Below are positions 25,001 to 38,026 of a stretch of 64,000 nucleotides of DNA, one piece after another (within the stretch, counting starts at the first letter, position 1; each line of letters starts with the position of its first letter). Source of the DNA: Rostratula benghalensis (lineage: Eukaryota > Chordata > Aves > Charadriiformes > Rostratulidae). The notes beneath the pieces were generated by a model, which was not told the origin of the DNA, made no database searches, and worked only from the letters and a program-made list of their open reading frames with translations. Position numbers and translations under genes: made by a program. Location of the stretch: positions 1,579,034-1,643,033 of the forward strand of contig VXAI01000019.1 of the NCBI GenBank assembly GCA_013399305.1, read 5' to 3'.

Positions 25001-28000
25001 ATCAAAACCAGGTGCAATTCATGTAAACTTCTCCACTAGGACCAGTTTTCTGACTGAAGCCTGTGAGAAGTTTTGTGTAGATAAGGTGGAAGAATAATAA
25101 AAGAGAAAACAGTTAAACTTCCCCAACTCTGAAATATCACGTGTTATAGGCTGGATTTTTGAATTCCTTAATGCATACTAGATCAAATATTTTCATTGAA
25201 AAAGACAAATTTATTTTTGTATATGTTGTATTATGTATTAATATTTGATGACTAGTGGCTGCTGTTGTGTCAACACCACAGAGAACCTGCATTTTCTGCT
25301 AGTATAATTTGGGATGAACTACCGAAGTAAGAGAAAACTGATGCTCAAAATCACTTTCTACAGCATTCCTTTCCTGTTTCGTGCCTTTCCATCAGATGTA
25401 GAAGAGCACTTTGCATTTTGCTACGTCTCAATTATAAAATCTACAAATAAAAAACAAAAAAATCCCCAACCAGTATGTTTTCATTTGCTGACACAGGCAT
25501 GTGTTGCCTGGCTTGAGATACTTTGGTTTACCTCCCACATATAGCAACGTGTCTCTCAGACATACATCCCCACACAAGGATGTCTGTCTTAACATTTCTA
25601 CTTAAAATCTTAATTTTGGTGTCTAATGTTTCTCACTAAACTCATATTTACAATGCCTGCTAACACAATGATAAATAAACATTTCTGCAAACCTTTCTCT
25701 GAAGGCCCTTAAAATATTCAAATACCCTAGAGTACATCATATTTCCACCTCCCTCACTCCTGTTTCTATAGGGCACTACAACATTCCACATTTTTTTCTT
25801 TCACCTCCCCACATTTCCTACAACATTCAGCCATCCTTGCCTGCACTGTCTTTGGCAGTATTGCCAAACACACATGGAAAATTCTGGGTTGTTCCCCCTC
25901 AAAACATAGTGTTTCCAGATAATACTCCTGGGACTGTGGAATCACTTTTAGTTTCTGAAATTTTATGCTGCATTTGAGTCACATTTCCAAGCTTTTACTT
26001 ACAATTATTACGTCTGCAAATTTATCTTCTTCCTGAAGGTTGACTTGAGATGTCTGTGACTCCAGAGATTAGTGCTCTAGGAAAACACTATGAATTGGCA
26101 ACGTTATTTCTGTGACCACAGGTGCCTGAAATGAGGTTGCCAGGTGGAGCTGAAGAGCACACAGCCACTTGATTTTCACATCTTAAAGTGGCTACACAAA
26201 AGGAAAGTCTGTGCTTCCTTTTCTCTCATTTAGGAGGAGGACTACAGAGATTCATCATCTTCTAATTACTGACATAACTAGCCAAAGCTTGCCAGAAAAA
26301 CAAAACAAAACCAAAAACAAACAAAAAACCCCAGACCCCAGCTTAAACCATTTGTAAAATTTGAGGGCAGTTTTTGGCTGAAAAAAAGTGGTGGTGGGAT
26401 AACAAAAACCTCAAACTGCTTGATTCTACCATTTTCAAATAAGAGTGTTTTAGAAGTTTCTTTCAAGAGGTATTCCATTTCACAATTTCTTTTGGTTTAA
26501 TTAAAACAACATGGATAGAGAAAATAATGGAAAGTTTTTTATTTGGTCAAATTACATGTTTTCTCAATCAGAAATTATTGAGGGGGATTTGTGGTGTGCT
26601 ATTCAATTTAATAATATTTCTCAAGGAATTAACTTCAGGTCATCTCAGAAAAATCTCTTCCGTCATTTGTGTTCCTGCAACAGAAATTATAATCATTTAT
26701 ATATTCAGCCCCATTTTACTTCCTAGAACATTGATTTGGATTGCAGTTTGGACTGTGGATTTCCCCAATATGTATTTAGTTTCATGTCACCTGTCTAACA
26801 CATCATATTCTTTTTGTAAATCCCCAGAGAGTATTATACAAACAGTTGAGATTTTATCATCATTGTTGAACTTGCATTATAATAGCAAATAAAAATCAAG
26901 TGCTGGGCTAGAAAAGTCCCTTCTGAATTCACTGAGGTTTTCAAGTAATCCACTATTGTATAATCACCTTGCACCCACCCCAGACTCTGCCCACTCTTTG
27001 CAAAAGTGGTTGGGGGTGACTAATCCTGAGCTGCTGAGCTGCTGGAGGAGTCCCTAACCTTTCTTCTCTTCATAGCCTGGACACAACCTGGATGTGCTCC
27101 CATAAAACGATTCCTCCAAATTCATCACATCATTAGTAACAGAGGATGTGACAAGTTGGCAAACTATTAAGAAGTAGGCTTAGTTAATAGGAAAAGGAAA
27201 AAAAAAAAAAAAGGTGATTTGAAAGCTTTGTGCTCATAGTGTGCAGCCTGACCCCATCCTTTCTGAGCCTATTACGAGCAGAATAGATTCTTACTGAAAC
27301 CCAGCTTTCTCTAGTTCTCGGCGTCAGGCTGGGTCATTTTCTAAATTGTGAACTCAGAGATGACAATGCAGTCGGCCAAAAAAGGCAGCTCCTACCTTTC
27401 ATCAGCCTGCCTACAAGCACACCCTTGCTATGGTTCTGCCACATTCCCTTCACACTGGATAGTCACAATATTGTTTTCAGATATGAGGCGATTTCCCACA
27501 GTTCTTTTGTTCAGAAGTTGATTGTATGCTATTATAAATCTATAAAATAAAATATATACAGATCAAATCATCATTGATTACATCAATCAAATTGGCTTTG
27601 CTGATTTTATTGCCAAAGTTAGTGATGATAAGACTTGGCCTGACCATTTGCATTTATGCTAAAGCGTATGCTCTCTTGGAGTAAGTGCAAGTCTCCATAA
27701 CTAAAAACAGACTCTGAAAGAGAGCAGTCTCAAGGAAGATCATAGAATAGATAACATTTGTACTTTTTTAATACACGCATATAATATGAATGCAAATAAA
27801 AGAAATACCATCATTTAGCAGAGCAAGTCTACTTAGAGTAGAGAAACAAGATGAAAAGTAAGACCGACCAATTTTTAAGGTACATGATTAAAATGCTCCT
27901 CCTCCTTCCTTTGTAGTCCAAGATTTGTGCTTACGTGACATTTCAAATAGTAAGGTCTCTTGTAGAAATTTGCAGCATGAGTTTTTAAAACACAGAAACA

Positions 28001-30220
28001 TTATTAGTGAGACAGTTGAACCAACAAAATGACCATGTTTTAATATAACTTCCGTTGAATTCATTCAAAACAGATCAATAAGTGTTTCGTTTATTTTTCT
28101 AGTATTCCACACAAGCAGGATCTTGTTAATACATTGTCTTGGTCGGCAAAAATCTCATTCAGTACTATTGAATAATTTCATTGATGCACTGCTATTTTCA
28201 AAACTCATGGAAAAGGTCACACAAGTTTATATTTGTTTTCTTAACCTCTTGAAAAATTAAATCTATACTGGGAGTAATTAGTTTTCAAACATGAAGTCCA
28301 TCTTAAAATTAAATAGAGTTAGGAAAAAAATGCCTACACATTGTTTCCATGTCTGCTAAAGATTCATACTTGCAAGAATATTTTAATCCTCCCAATACCT
28401 TATAATTTTGCTGACTTTTTCCAGAATTACTTTTTATTTATCTGATCTGTAAAATTGACAGAACATCAGAAATTAACCTTTGATTAAGTGCAATCATAAC
28501 AGAAATTAGGGCAGCACTTTTGAGAAATAAGAAAGAAAAAGCAGTGCCAAAGAACAACTTTTTTTTTCTTTTTTTTTTGTGTGTGGTTTTTTTTAATTTA
28601 TTACACTATTTCAAACATCATTGCAAAGCAAGGCTGTCAAGGGTGATTTATTGCTCTCTACCATTCAGACTGTAACCATAGTAATTCATATGCTCCAAAC
28701 CCCTCTTGCTTAAACAAGTAAAACAAACACTAATAATCCCGAGATAGTGATTGATCAGGACTTCTAAAATAAGTGTTAGCTACATAAAGCAAAACATCTT
28801 CTTAGTTTGCTTACATAAAAAAAAAAATAAAATGTAACCTGGATCAAATCTTTAATAACACAAACTACTTCAAAAAACTTTTGACGTCAGTTACAAGCTA
28901 TAGAGTTACAGAGCTAGGGCTAGATCTCCTCTACACCAAGACATTCTTAAAACAGCTTGCTTGGGTTGCAGGTATATAAAAACAGCCACCAAACTCGCTG
29001 GTGGGAGCAATGATGCCACAATATTAATGGAATCTGCAGTTTGAGATACTTGCATTTCCCAGTAATGCAGTATCTGGCATGTGAATTGTCAGCAGCACTC
29101 ACACATGTTCATCACCAAGGAGCTCCTACTGCTGCCTGAGCTGCCACATAAGGAGCTTCTCTCCATTATCCAGTCTGGATTTTAAATTTGAAATGGGAAA
29201 GTCAAAGCTCAAAGGCCATCACTGTGTCCTGCCTGGGGAGAGGCTGAGCTGCTGGCACTCCTATCATGGGAGTTATCAGAGTACCATCGTTAATTAATAT
29301 TTTTGTGAAATTTAAAGACTTCCAGCAGCCTCTGAAGTTCTTCCGTTATGGGCTCTGCATTTTATCTTTCTCTGTCACATTTGAGGAGTTGGGGGTTTTG
29401 TGGTTTTGTTGTGGCTTACTTCTTTCTTTTCCCGTTTCTTTGTTTTAAGAGAGAGAGAGTGGAGATTATTCCTCCAGGCAGACATGCTTGTGTATCAAGG
29501 AATGGGAATTAATGAAAATGCAACCCTGTGGTGTTCCTTTTGCCTAAGGATTTACATGGCTAGATTAATATCTTTTTAAGAAACACAAACGTTCACTTAA
29601 TTTAGGAATTTATGTGTTCGAGTCACAGACTGCTTCCTTAAGAAAGTGGAGTGGAATTAAAATTGTCATGGAGTGAAGTGCAGTTTTATTTTGATCTACA
29701 TGGGTTCAAATGCATATCCAAATGAATTCCTGTGGTTTTATTAAAGAGAATATAATCTGCCATTTGTACTGATACAATGTCTTCCAAGTTACTGGCAAAT
29801 AGCAGTCCTATATATGGGTTTCTGCTTATTCTTGAGAAAACACTTTGCTGTATGTATTATGGCATTATTTTAAAACATTTAAACTGTTCTGGTTTTGAGA
29901 AAAAAACCCCAAACCCACAAAGCAGTTTCTGCAAATAACATTATACTGCTGTTATTAAACACAACTCAACGCTGGCAGAATTTCATTTTCATAAATACTG
30001 GATAAACAGCTTTGCAGAATGTTCAGAACAACAATTACTAAGTATGTGATTTTAAAAAATAGGTCTTTATCACTCCCAGCAGAGATGCAATTAAGTGGAC
30101 AAAGCATGTTTATCTGTTAGAAGAAACGTTTTAGCAGTGTAATGGTTAACAGTTTAATACTACAGACAAGTTTACTTTTCACTTAACTCTCTCTTTAATC
30201 CAAAAATTAGTCTAAATTAT
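22064..30220. other. Gene-free stretch with homopolymers
   Basis: About 8 kb without a recognised gene or interspersed repeat. It holds a run of 15 A at 27198-27212, an A/C-rich patch at about 26292-26332, a T-rich patch at about 28559-28595 and an AG repeat at about 29449-29459. A pair of inverted repeats lies at 27574-27616. Open frames reach only 121 codons (26527-26892) and have no known domain. Confidence 0.5.
27198..27212 (+). repeat. Poly-A run (15)
   Basis: An uninterrupted A run, with a purine-rich 'gaaaagg' just before it. No retroposed sequence is recognised upstream. Confidence 0.9.
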
Positions 30221-30244
30221 AGTAGTAGTAGTATAGTAGTACTA
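30221..30244 (+). repeat. Short AGT trinucleotide repeat
   Basis: (AGT)4 at 30221-30232 is followed by an interrupted continuation with 'atagtagtactat'. It is a small, probably variable microsatellite. Confidence 0.8.
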
Positions 30245-30432
30245 TAGCTACCCTGAGTTCATATTTTTCTCCAGCACCCTTCTGCATGTTCTTATCCAGG
30301 TAATTAATACTTTTCACTCTGTCCAGACTGTGGTGGTTGGCTGACAGTGGGTTTCTGAACTTCTAGTTGGATGTTATATATCAGAGCACAATGAATTCTA
30401 TATTAATTATTAGATTTTTTTTTTTCTAAATT

Positions 30433-30433
30433 N
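30433..30433. other. Undetermined base (N)
   Basis: The only ambiguous base in the window lies between two identical 8-base units (tctaaatt) just after a T run. Its position at a slippage-prone site suggests an assembly or base-calling uncertainty. Confidence 0.95.
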
Positions 30434-33400
30434 TCTAAATTATTACTACAGAAGATATAAAGGTAGGATGATGTGGAATCTGGCTATAAAAGCCATGTAT
30501 ATGCCACTAAATGCATCAACAGAAGGTCACTATCCAACAAAAGCATCTTGAGAGGGTGGGACAGGTGAAGAATGCTGTGCCAAACTGTCTTCCTCAAATT
30601 CCTTTGTACGATATTGGGCTTTACATTCAAATTTTTAGAGTTCTAGAAATTCCTCATGAGCATGAGAAATTATCTAACACTTCTTAAAAACCCCAGATGG
30701 TGACATTTTAAACTGGGTAATAAAAACTGGCTTTAAGGGTAGGACAGCAAGATGGGACAGTCCAATTCTGAAGACAGTAATAAATACCCACAACATGGGA
30801 CTATGCTCAAGAGACAAAAAAAATCTGTAACACTAGATACTACTAGTCACACCAAGGAAGGCTTAAGAATTGAAACTGAGCAAGATGTTGAATGCCAAGC
30901 TAGTGAGTTTTCCATACCACTTCTTATCTGTAATTGCAATCCAGAGGTAAATTCTCCCTGCAGAGGCAGTGGTGACACGAGGCCATGGTGCAAATAGATA
31001 TTCCTGCTTCAAAGGCAACCTTCCTTCTCCCAGACTCCCCTGTACCTATCTTATATAAAATAGCAATAACGTATGAAGCAGCACTGAGACTTTACTGCTT
31101 TTATATTTTAAGATGTAAAAATTATAGTACCACAAATTGAAAATTCCATTAGTTCTTTAATAGAAATTAATGTTGACAGAAAAGATAATATACTCTATTA
31201 ATTTTTTTTAAAAGTGTGAAAACTGTCACTGGACATATACTAGCATATCTAAACTTTATCCAATTATCTAGTACCCACACTGTTAGTTACCAGCCTCTTA
31301 TACAATATCTTTTGCTTTATTGCCCAAACAATACGTTGATTTATCTGGTTAGGCATAATTTCCACATCAATTCTTCCAGCAAATATAACTATATACTTAG
31401 TGCTTACCTGGTGTAAAGGAAATAATTCCCCCAACAGGATGAGCTATATCAGTATAATTATTTCTGATGTTTATTATTACAGTACATTTCTAGTGCTTAA
31501 GAAAAACTTGGCAGGAGAGGAGATTTTCAAATTATAGAATGAGGCACACATGAGAAACTTAGCATGATAATTTATAAAGCTATGTTGCCTAAATATTGAA
31601 ATGATTATTTGAAAACAACTGAACTAGACTAACACAGTAACTCAGAAGTTACAAATTTTCAAAAATTATGACTCTCTCAGTGAGGATTCTCTCATGAGAG
31701 TTTCCAGTTGCATGACACTGAAATTTGGTTTGACACAGCAAACAGTCTAAAACAGGAATATATGGAATACCATTCCCCATAACTTCTCTACTGTACTATT
31801 AAAAAAAAAGAATCAAACCAAAATCCATCTAAAACACCTAGGTGGTAGTGTATGTTAAGTGCACAGCACTAACAAATGCATTAAACACGTTACTTCCTTC
31901 AAAAGACCCTCCTTTGAAAACTGGCTCATGCAGTCTTTAGGAATCCAAAAGTATGTGTTCAGATGGCTTATCCATCCTGCAGAGCATGCATGTCACATAC
32001 TGGAAGCAAATATCGTTGGCTGGGGTTGGTGGCACACCTTGCAATGCCTAGAAAGAAGTGCCCTCAGGTGACCAATGTGCTGAGTACACCTGGAAACAAT
32101 TTAAAGATAGGATGGTCAGAAACCTCTGAAGTGACAGTTTGTGGGTTTATTCCTATTGTACCATAGATATCAGTCAGTAAAATGGGCTGAATTAATTCTG
32201 GACAGATTTGCTAGTGCTCCATGTTAGCCTTTTCATATCTTTTTTTCCTATTCCACATTGGCTAAATATTTTAAAGTTGTCCACTGTCAGCCACATTTTA
32301 AAACCTTTCCTTGCCTTATCTGATAAGCAGAAATGAGCTGGCCTTTCTAGAACTATTTCTATCAAATTCAAAAGTTACTGTAAAAAGTATTATCTCCAGC
32401 ATGACTATTTTTATTCCTTGATGAGCTACAGATAAGTTTCTTAATTCAAGCTGAAAGGAAACGAGAAGGTGAAAGGAGAGGAAATAAAATGAGAAAAGGA
32501 GTCAATGAAATTCTGAAAAGTTTGGTTCAAGAACATGACTTTAAAGACATAAGATCCTCTGGAGTGATATTTCAGATGGTGGAGATAGATCATTCATGAC
32601 AGATCTGGAGCAGGTGTATTACCGCAGTAGGCATACTATCTTTCATAATTGTTAGGAAGTCATCCTGCTGCCTGGCTTAATGAATAGAAATATAGTCTAA
32701 ATACTGAACTGAAAGGCTGAAAACTTGAATCAGCTTCCTTACAGTTCCTGAATACGGAAGGCATCCCCCAGGGTTTAGTATGGCCCCAGAGCAGAGATAC
32801 TGAGTTAAAATAGGAAATTTAGAGTTCGGGGTTCTGCACTGTACCAGATTATTTACCAATACTCGATGCCTTCATACGTGAGAATGCCCAGACTGAGATC
32901 TGGGGCTTGTTTATAGACATGCTATCAGTTGGCTGTCTCAGTCATCACCCAGAATTTAAACTGGTGCCCAGTTCCTTGGAAAATCAAGACTGCAAAGTGT
33001 AAAGTGCGAGTGATTGATCAGGCCAGATTAACTAAAAATCCTGAAAATGGGTCCATTCGTATTTCTTGATTTAATGAAAATTTGGTCTTTGTTGGAAAAG
33101 CAAAATTGAACCCTGACTTAAACGGCAAAAGTGAGGAAGCAGTGAGACTGACACAACAGAAGTAACTTTTCTTTTAATTTATGCAAGAATTAGAGAGTTT
33201 CTGTATTTGCCAGTAGGGGTAGTTTGCCATTCATAGAATTCACTAGATTTATCTAGATATGTTTTAGGAAAGATTTCTAATAAACAAAGAATTTAATGGA
33301 GACAACAAAAAAGAATTTTAAAATGGTATATATTAATGCTGAGAAAACTAATCTATGGGGTTTTTTACACTATAATTTCACACAAATGGGAATACTGTAA

Positions 33401-35165
33401 AAGCAACTCAGTGAATCAGATACTTCAGAGGAAAAAGCCATCACATATAGAAATGCTTTTGGTGTATCAGAAGGTGGTTTTCTGAGATTCATAGTTTTCT
33501 CAGTTTATTCTATAGGAACAGTTCCTATGCTTGAACAGCCTTGACAATGCAAGCAAAAGAACCATAATAGTGGGAATAGAAACTTTAAAGAAGGAATCCT
33601 TTTAAAACTTTCCTGTCCGTGCAGTCGGTATACGGCCTGACCCTAACTGATTTTTGGAAAGGATTCCCATTTATCATGGAAAAGAGATAGCTTGAAACCC
33701 TTGACAAAGGAGAAAAATTAAGCGCATCTAAGAGAAAAAAAAATAAAATTGAAGATCAAGATTTTTATCAAATCCTGTGTTGGGAAGGGAAGAATCAACT
33801 TTGGTTCAGTTCTTCAGCTTCAACTTAGAAAGTGATTGGCTTCTTTATAGCAGCTCAGTCATAATTAAAATTTCCACTGGGACAAAACGAATGCACATGC
33901 AGCTAGAAGAATAAACCAGCTTCATTTGACATGACTCTTACAGTGTTACTGAAAACCTCATGCCCTCTTCTATTCATGTCCTCTATTTTTAGTCTAGAAA
34001 TCCCATTCCAATTCTTTGGGGGAAAAAGAAGAGCAGATGTAAATAGACTGGCATGTGTTCAAAAAGCCAGAGATGATAATCTAATTCTACACCCAATTTC
34101 AGGATCCCTCCGATCATGATTTCAAGAGACAAGGTATTCTAATCTAAAAGAGCAATGGACTGTTTTCAATACACTCCAAGAGTAGAGAAAGTGAATATTT
34201 GAACAGTTTACATATATTATGTATATATGAAAATGTGGGGCTTGGCCTATCTATAAAAGACTAAAATGAACCAATATTTTCTTACTCTATATATTATGCT
34301 GTTTGTAGTGAGATGTGGACTGTTTTGTTTTGGTGCACAGGCTTCCATGCTAGTAAGATGAGTCAGCTTATGTAATCAAAATTTCACATGATATAAATTT
34401 AAAAAGGAATCAGAGATGGAAAGTTTGTGTCTTTATGTCACTGGCTTATTTTTAAAGTTACCTCTTGCAATATTTGTTTTTATTTTTCCATCAATTTCTT
34501 CTAACTCTACAGATCTGGTCATCTTAAATTGGATACTTCGGAGCTATTGATACCATTTTCTAGACTACCTTACTTCAGTCTATTATGCAGCTACTGTGTT
34601 TTCTGAGATGTGCTCTCATTTTTCCAGGATTTCTACAATGCACTTCATAGTTCTTGTTTTATTCATTCCTATGCTATTTTAGAATTCTGCAGAGGTCCTT
34701 CTATACTAGCATCCAACCAATTATCTATCCTCTTGCTACTCTCTTTGATAGTCATAAGCTTGAAACTTATCCTGGCCAATGAGGTGGCAGACAAATTTTT
34801 CTTTCAGGAATTTTGTGAACTTTACATGCGTTGGGGAGAGTCATGGTCTCTGAGCTCATCTACCATCCCTTGCTAAAACTGTTAATAAGAGGTGGGAGAT
34901 GAATGCCAGGGATGAACAGGAGCAGGTTCCCTGTCAAGGGTGGTGAGCCAGGGGCAGAAGATGAGGCTGAGGTAATGCCCTCCAGAAGGACTTGGGGCCC
35001 AGTGTCCACCCAAGGTGAACAGGGCTGCTGACAAGGGTTTGGGTCAGCCATGACCATCACCGAGCACTGGGCTGGGACATAGAGCTAGGAGGGTCAGGGT
35101 GAGGTCCATGCTTTCATTAGTCAGAAAAAAAGCTAACAATGTAAAAAAAAAAGAGTTGTTGTGGG

Positions 35166-35197
35166 TTTTTTGTTTGTTTGTTTGTTTGTTTTTTTTC
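35166..35197 (+). repeat. TTTG microsatellite followed by T run
   Basis: About five TTTG units followed by a run of T. It directly follows a GC-richer island and two A runs, so the island is bordered by low-complexity DNA on its right side. Confidence 0.85.
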
Positions 35198-36336
35198 AAT
35201 TACCATTCTTAGAGCAGTTTCGTTTTCAAATAGAAAAAGTTGTACCTAGGCTCTACTTAAAGATAGGTGATAGAAACACATCTGCAGACTTTTTGTTAAA
35301 AAGTCAGCTCTCCACATAACTGTTACAGAAGTATGTGAAAAACTGCACTCTGTGCAGAAGCTTGTTATTTATTTTTTTATTTTGGTATGCATCAGCATTG
35401 CTATTCAACTTTATCATAAAGCACTCAATTCTTCCAATACTAAGATTCCTCCCTACGTGGAAATGTCTCCATTCAAAATAAATTTGAGCATGGCAAACAA
35501 GCTGCTAGATAGCTTGTTTTTATTCACTGCCACATATTTTTTGAGGTATAAACATTGCAGTCCACCTTCATCCTTTGTTGTGCTAATCAGGAACTTTTTT
35601 TATTTCAAGGTGAAGCTGAGATGTGGTGGTCTAAAGCAAGTATAGGTCTACACATGGCTTCAGAAAGGTAGCTCTGAGTATGACTTGTATTATTGGGTTG
35701 GGTCAAAACTCAAAAAAACTCTAAAAAGTTCTTAATAGAGCAGTTCTGTGTCTACATTAAAACAAAACTGCTTTATGCACTGGCCTTAAGTTGCTCTTGG
35801 GAGGATGTGGGAGAGAAAAGAAGTGGCCAGGTAATCCAGAAAGGCACCAACCCAAAGCTTTTAACTGCTGCCACTCATCCTGGTCAATGGCAGTCAATGA
35901 CAGTTTGAAGAAGAGCCATGAGGAGCTGAGTCACCTTTATCATGGACAGGGAGAGAGATTTTGCCTCTCTGAACTTGCCTCCTCCTGCTTGTTAGCCAGG
36001 CAAAGTCTGGCTACACATGCTCTCTGAAGGCAAAATCAGCTGCCTTCTAAAGGAATCCTGAGCAGACAGCTTTCAAACATCACCTCTTACAGCTCTCCAA
36101 ATGCTGCCATTTCAGAAAGGTGTTATGAGAAACAGCTGGTTTTTATTTTGTTCAAAATAAATCAGCAGCAGGCTAATTGGTATTCTGGAAGGAGAATCCC
36201 TGCTTAGTGCATGGTAACAGATGCCAGAAACAGAGAGACACTGGCACTGGTGGGGCTGCTGGTTATGCAAGGGTGACTTCTTTAAAAGGAGACACTTTAA
36301 TGGCACTGCCAGAGCTGTTTCAAAGTGAGAGCAAGC

Positions 36337-36356
36337 TTTTTTTTTTTTTTTTTTTT
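36337..36356 (+). repeat. Poly-T run (20)
   Basis: An uninterrupted run of 20 T, followed by CCCC. Read on the minus strand it would be a poly-A tail, but no retrocopy is recognised to its right. Confidence 0.9.
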
Positions 36357-37555
36357 CCCCTGGAAAATGATAGTAACATCAGTATAGTTTCAGTGTCTGT
36401 CCCTCTACTTTCTAAGGCAGCAATTCTCAGCTTCTGCAAAATTTAAGCCCCATAACTCCCCTTATCAAGCAATGTATTTTATCAGCTGAAATATCTTATT
36501 GAATGTGACTCAGATGGTGATATTAGGCAGTGGATGTTACTGAAATTTTATTACCTGGTGGTATTTAAAACTAAATTAGTCCAATAGATAAAAGCTTATT
36601 GCACATGATGGAATGGAGTAATATCTTGTATGCTAGCTGTATGCTCCTCTAAAGCCACTGTAAATATTGGAACAGACTTACTCTGAATTCGAAAATATTA
36701 AAAAAATTACACGGGAGAAAATGTTTTTTACATAGTGGCTTTGAACAAATTATGCAGATAAGAAAAAAGAGATTCCTCGGTTTCTGGATCAAAAACCTGA
36801 AAAAGTCTATGACTTATAGCTGGCAGGTTTGGTTTGGATTTTATTTTTTTAATCAAAACTGAGTCTGTGTAGAACAGAGTGATCTGTATGCAGAGTATGC
36901 AGTTAACCACTGCTATTCACCACCAATAACACAGATGGATCTGCCGATTTAAGTTGTGAAACATATGGCTTTAGTAAGGAAGAAATGACAGCTGAGCTAA
37001 GTATCTTTGACAGAGTAACTCTAGAAAAAGAATAAAAAGTTAGTTGCTTTGAAAATTGCCTTGCTTTCTTCAAAGCCCACACTCTTCACTTCACCCTCTG
37101 TCATCTTAATATCCATGAGTTCTGTTTCATGTAAGAAGTTTTTCATGTCTTTGTACCTTTCAAAATTATATGAAATACATGGCCAGGAGCAACTGCCAGG
37201 ATTAGCATTACTGAGCATGGAACATGCTATTTCTTTCAAGTCAGAGAAACCAATTGCTTTTATTGCATTAAAAACTGACCATGGATTATATCTCTTCTTC
37301 TATTACATTTAGCCTTTCTTTTAAAACTATTAGTGGTGTATAATTTTATTAAGGTCCAACATGTCTCCATAATAAAAAGCTTTCAACTGCTTCTGATTTT
37401 AAAAATGTATAAAAAGGCCTAGCTATGATTAATTATACTTAGTTTCAGCAGTTGGTGAAGCTACAGTTCGGTGGAAATGTTTCTGACACCTGAACACAGA
37501 ATTTCTAGAATACCTAGTTAGTTTTGATGTGGTCTTCTCAGCCACATAATTCCAG

Positions 37556-37998
37556 TTGGGAAGTGATCGTGCCCCGGTACTCGGCACTCAAGGTACACTT
37601 TACCTTGAGTACGGGGTTCAGTGTTGGGCCCCTCACTACAAGAAGGACATTGAAGTGCTGGAGCATGTCCAGAGGAGAGCCACCAAGCTGGTGAGGCGTC
37701 TAGAGAACAAGTCTGATGGGGAGAGGCTGAGGGAACTGGGCATGTTTAGTTTGGAAGAGGCTGAGGGGAGAATTCATTGCCCTCTACTACTCCCTGAAAG
37801 GAGGGTGTAGAGAGGTGGGTGTTGGCCTCTTCTACCAAGTGAATAATGACAGGGCCAGAGGAAATGGTCTGAAGTCGCAGCAGGAGAAGTTTAGATTAGA
37901 TATAAGGAAGAACTACTTTACTGAGAGGGTGGTCAGGCACTGGAATGACCTGTCCAGGGAGGTGAGGGAGTCACCATCCCTTGAAACATGTGGTTCTG
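37556..37998 (+). mobile_element. CR1 LINE fragment with ORF2 C-terminal remnant
   Basis: This is the best-preserved CR1 piece in the window. Translation from about 37600 gives [20 protein letters not shown], then [20 protein letters not shown] and [12 protein letters not shown]. These are the C-terminal motifs of CR1 ORF2, the endonuclease and reverse-transcriptase protein that copies the element. Near 37755-37775 the frame shifts. The sequence then continues in another frame with [20 protein letters not shown] and [20 protein letters not shown], again typical of CR1. An in-frame stop lies at 37808-37810. The copy is therefore 5'-truncated, frameshifted and inactive. CR1 normally continues through the rest of ORF2 and the 3' UTR to ATTCTATG repeats. 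Here it stops soon after the 'tcaccatcccttgaaacatg' segment and runs into a poly-T run. Confidence 0.92.
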
Positions 37999-38009
37999 TT
38001 TTCACATTC

Positions 38010-38026
38010 TTTTTTTTTTTTTTTTG
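38010..38026 (+). repeat. Poly-T run (17) at the broken end of CR1
   Basis: The T run begins about a dozen bases after the last recognisable CR1 sequence. It may mark the poly-A end of a minus-strand insertion, or a deletion joint. No AATAAA-type signal is visible on the minus strand just upstream of the tail, which argues against a simple retrocopy. Confidence 0.9.

Larger units (their letters stand above)
30246..37555. other. Gene-free stretch with a GC-richer island
   Basis: No gene is recognised. The island at about 34880-35115 is clearly richer in G and C than its flanks and ends near A runs and a TTTG repeat. A run of 20 T lies at 36337-36356. Frames such as 35352-35645 (97 codons) have no known domain. 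Upstream of 37556 the sequence is plain AT-rich DNA. Confidence 0.5.

Noticed and set aside
25980..26045. 'cgtctgcaaatttatc', similar to an antisense reverse-transcriptase active-site segment
   Set aside because: The adjacent blocks that should precede and follow it in a CR1 remnant are not visible.
29614..29630. 'gtgttcgagtcac', similar to a tRNA T-loop (B box)
   Set aside because: No acceptor stem, D arm or anticodon arm can be formed around it.
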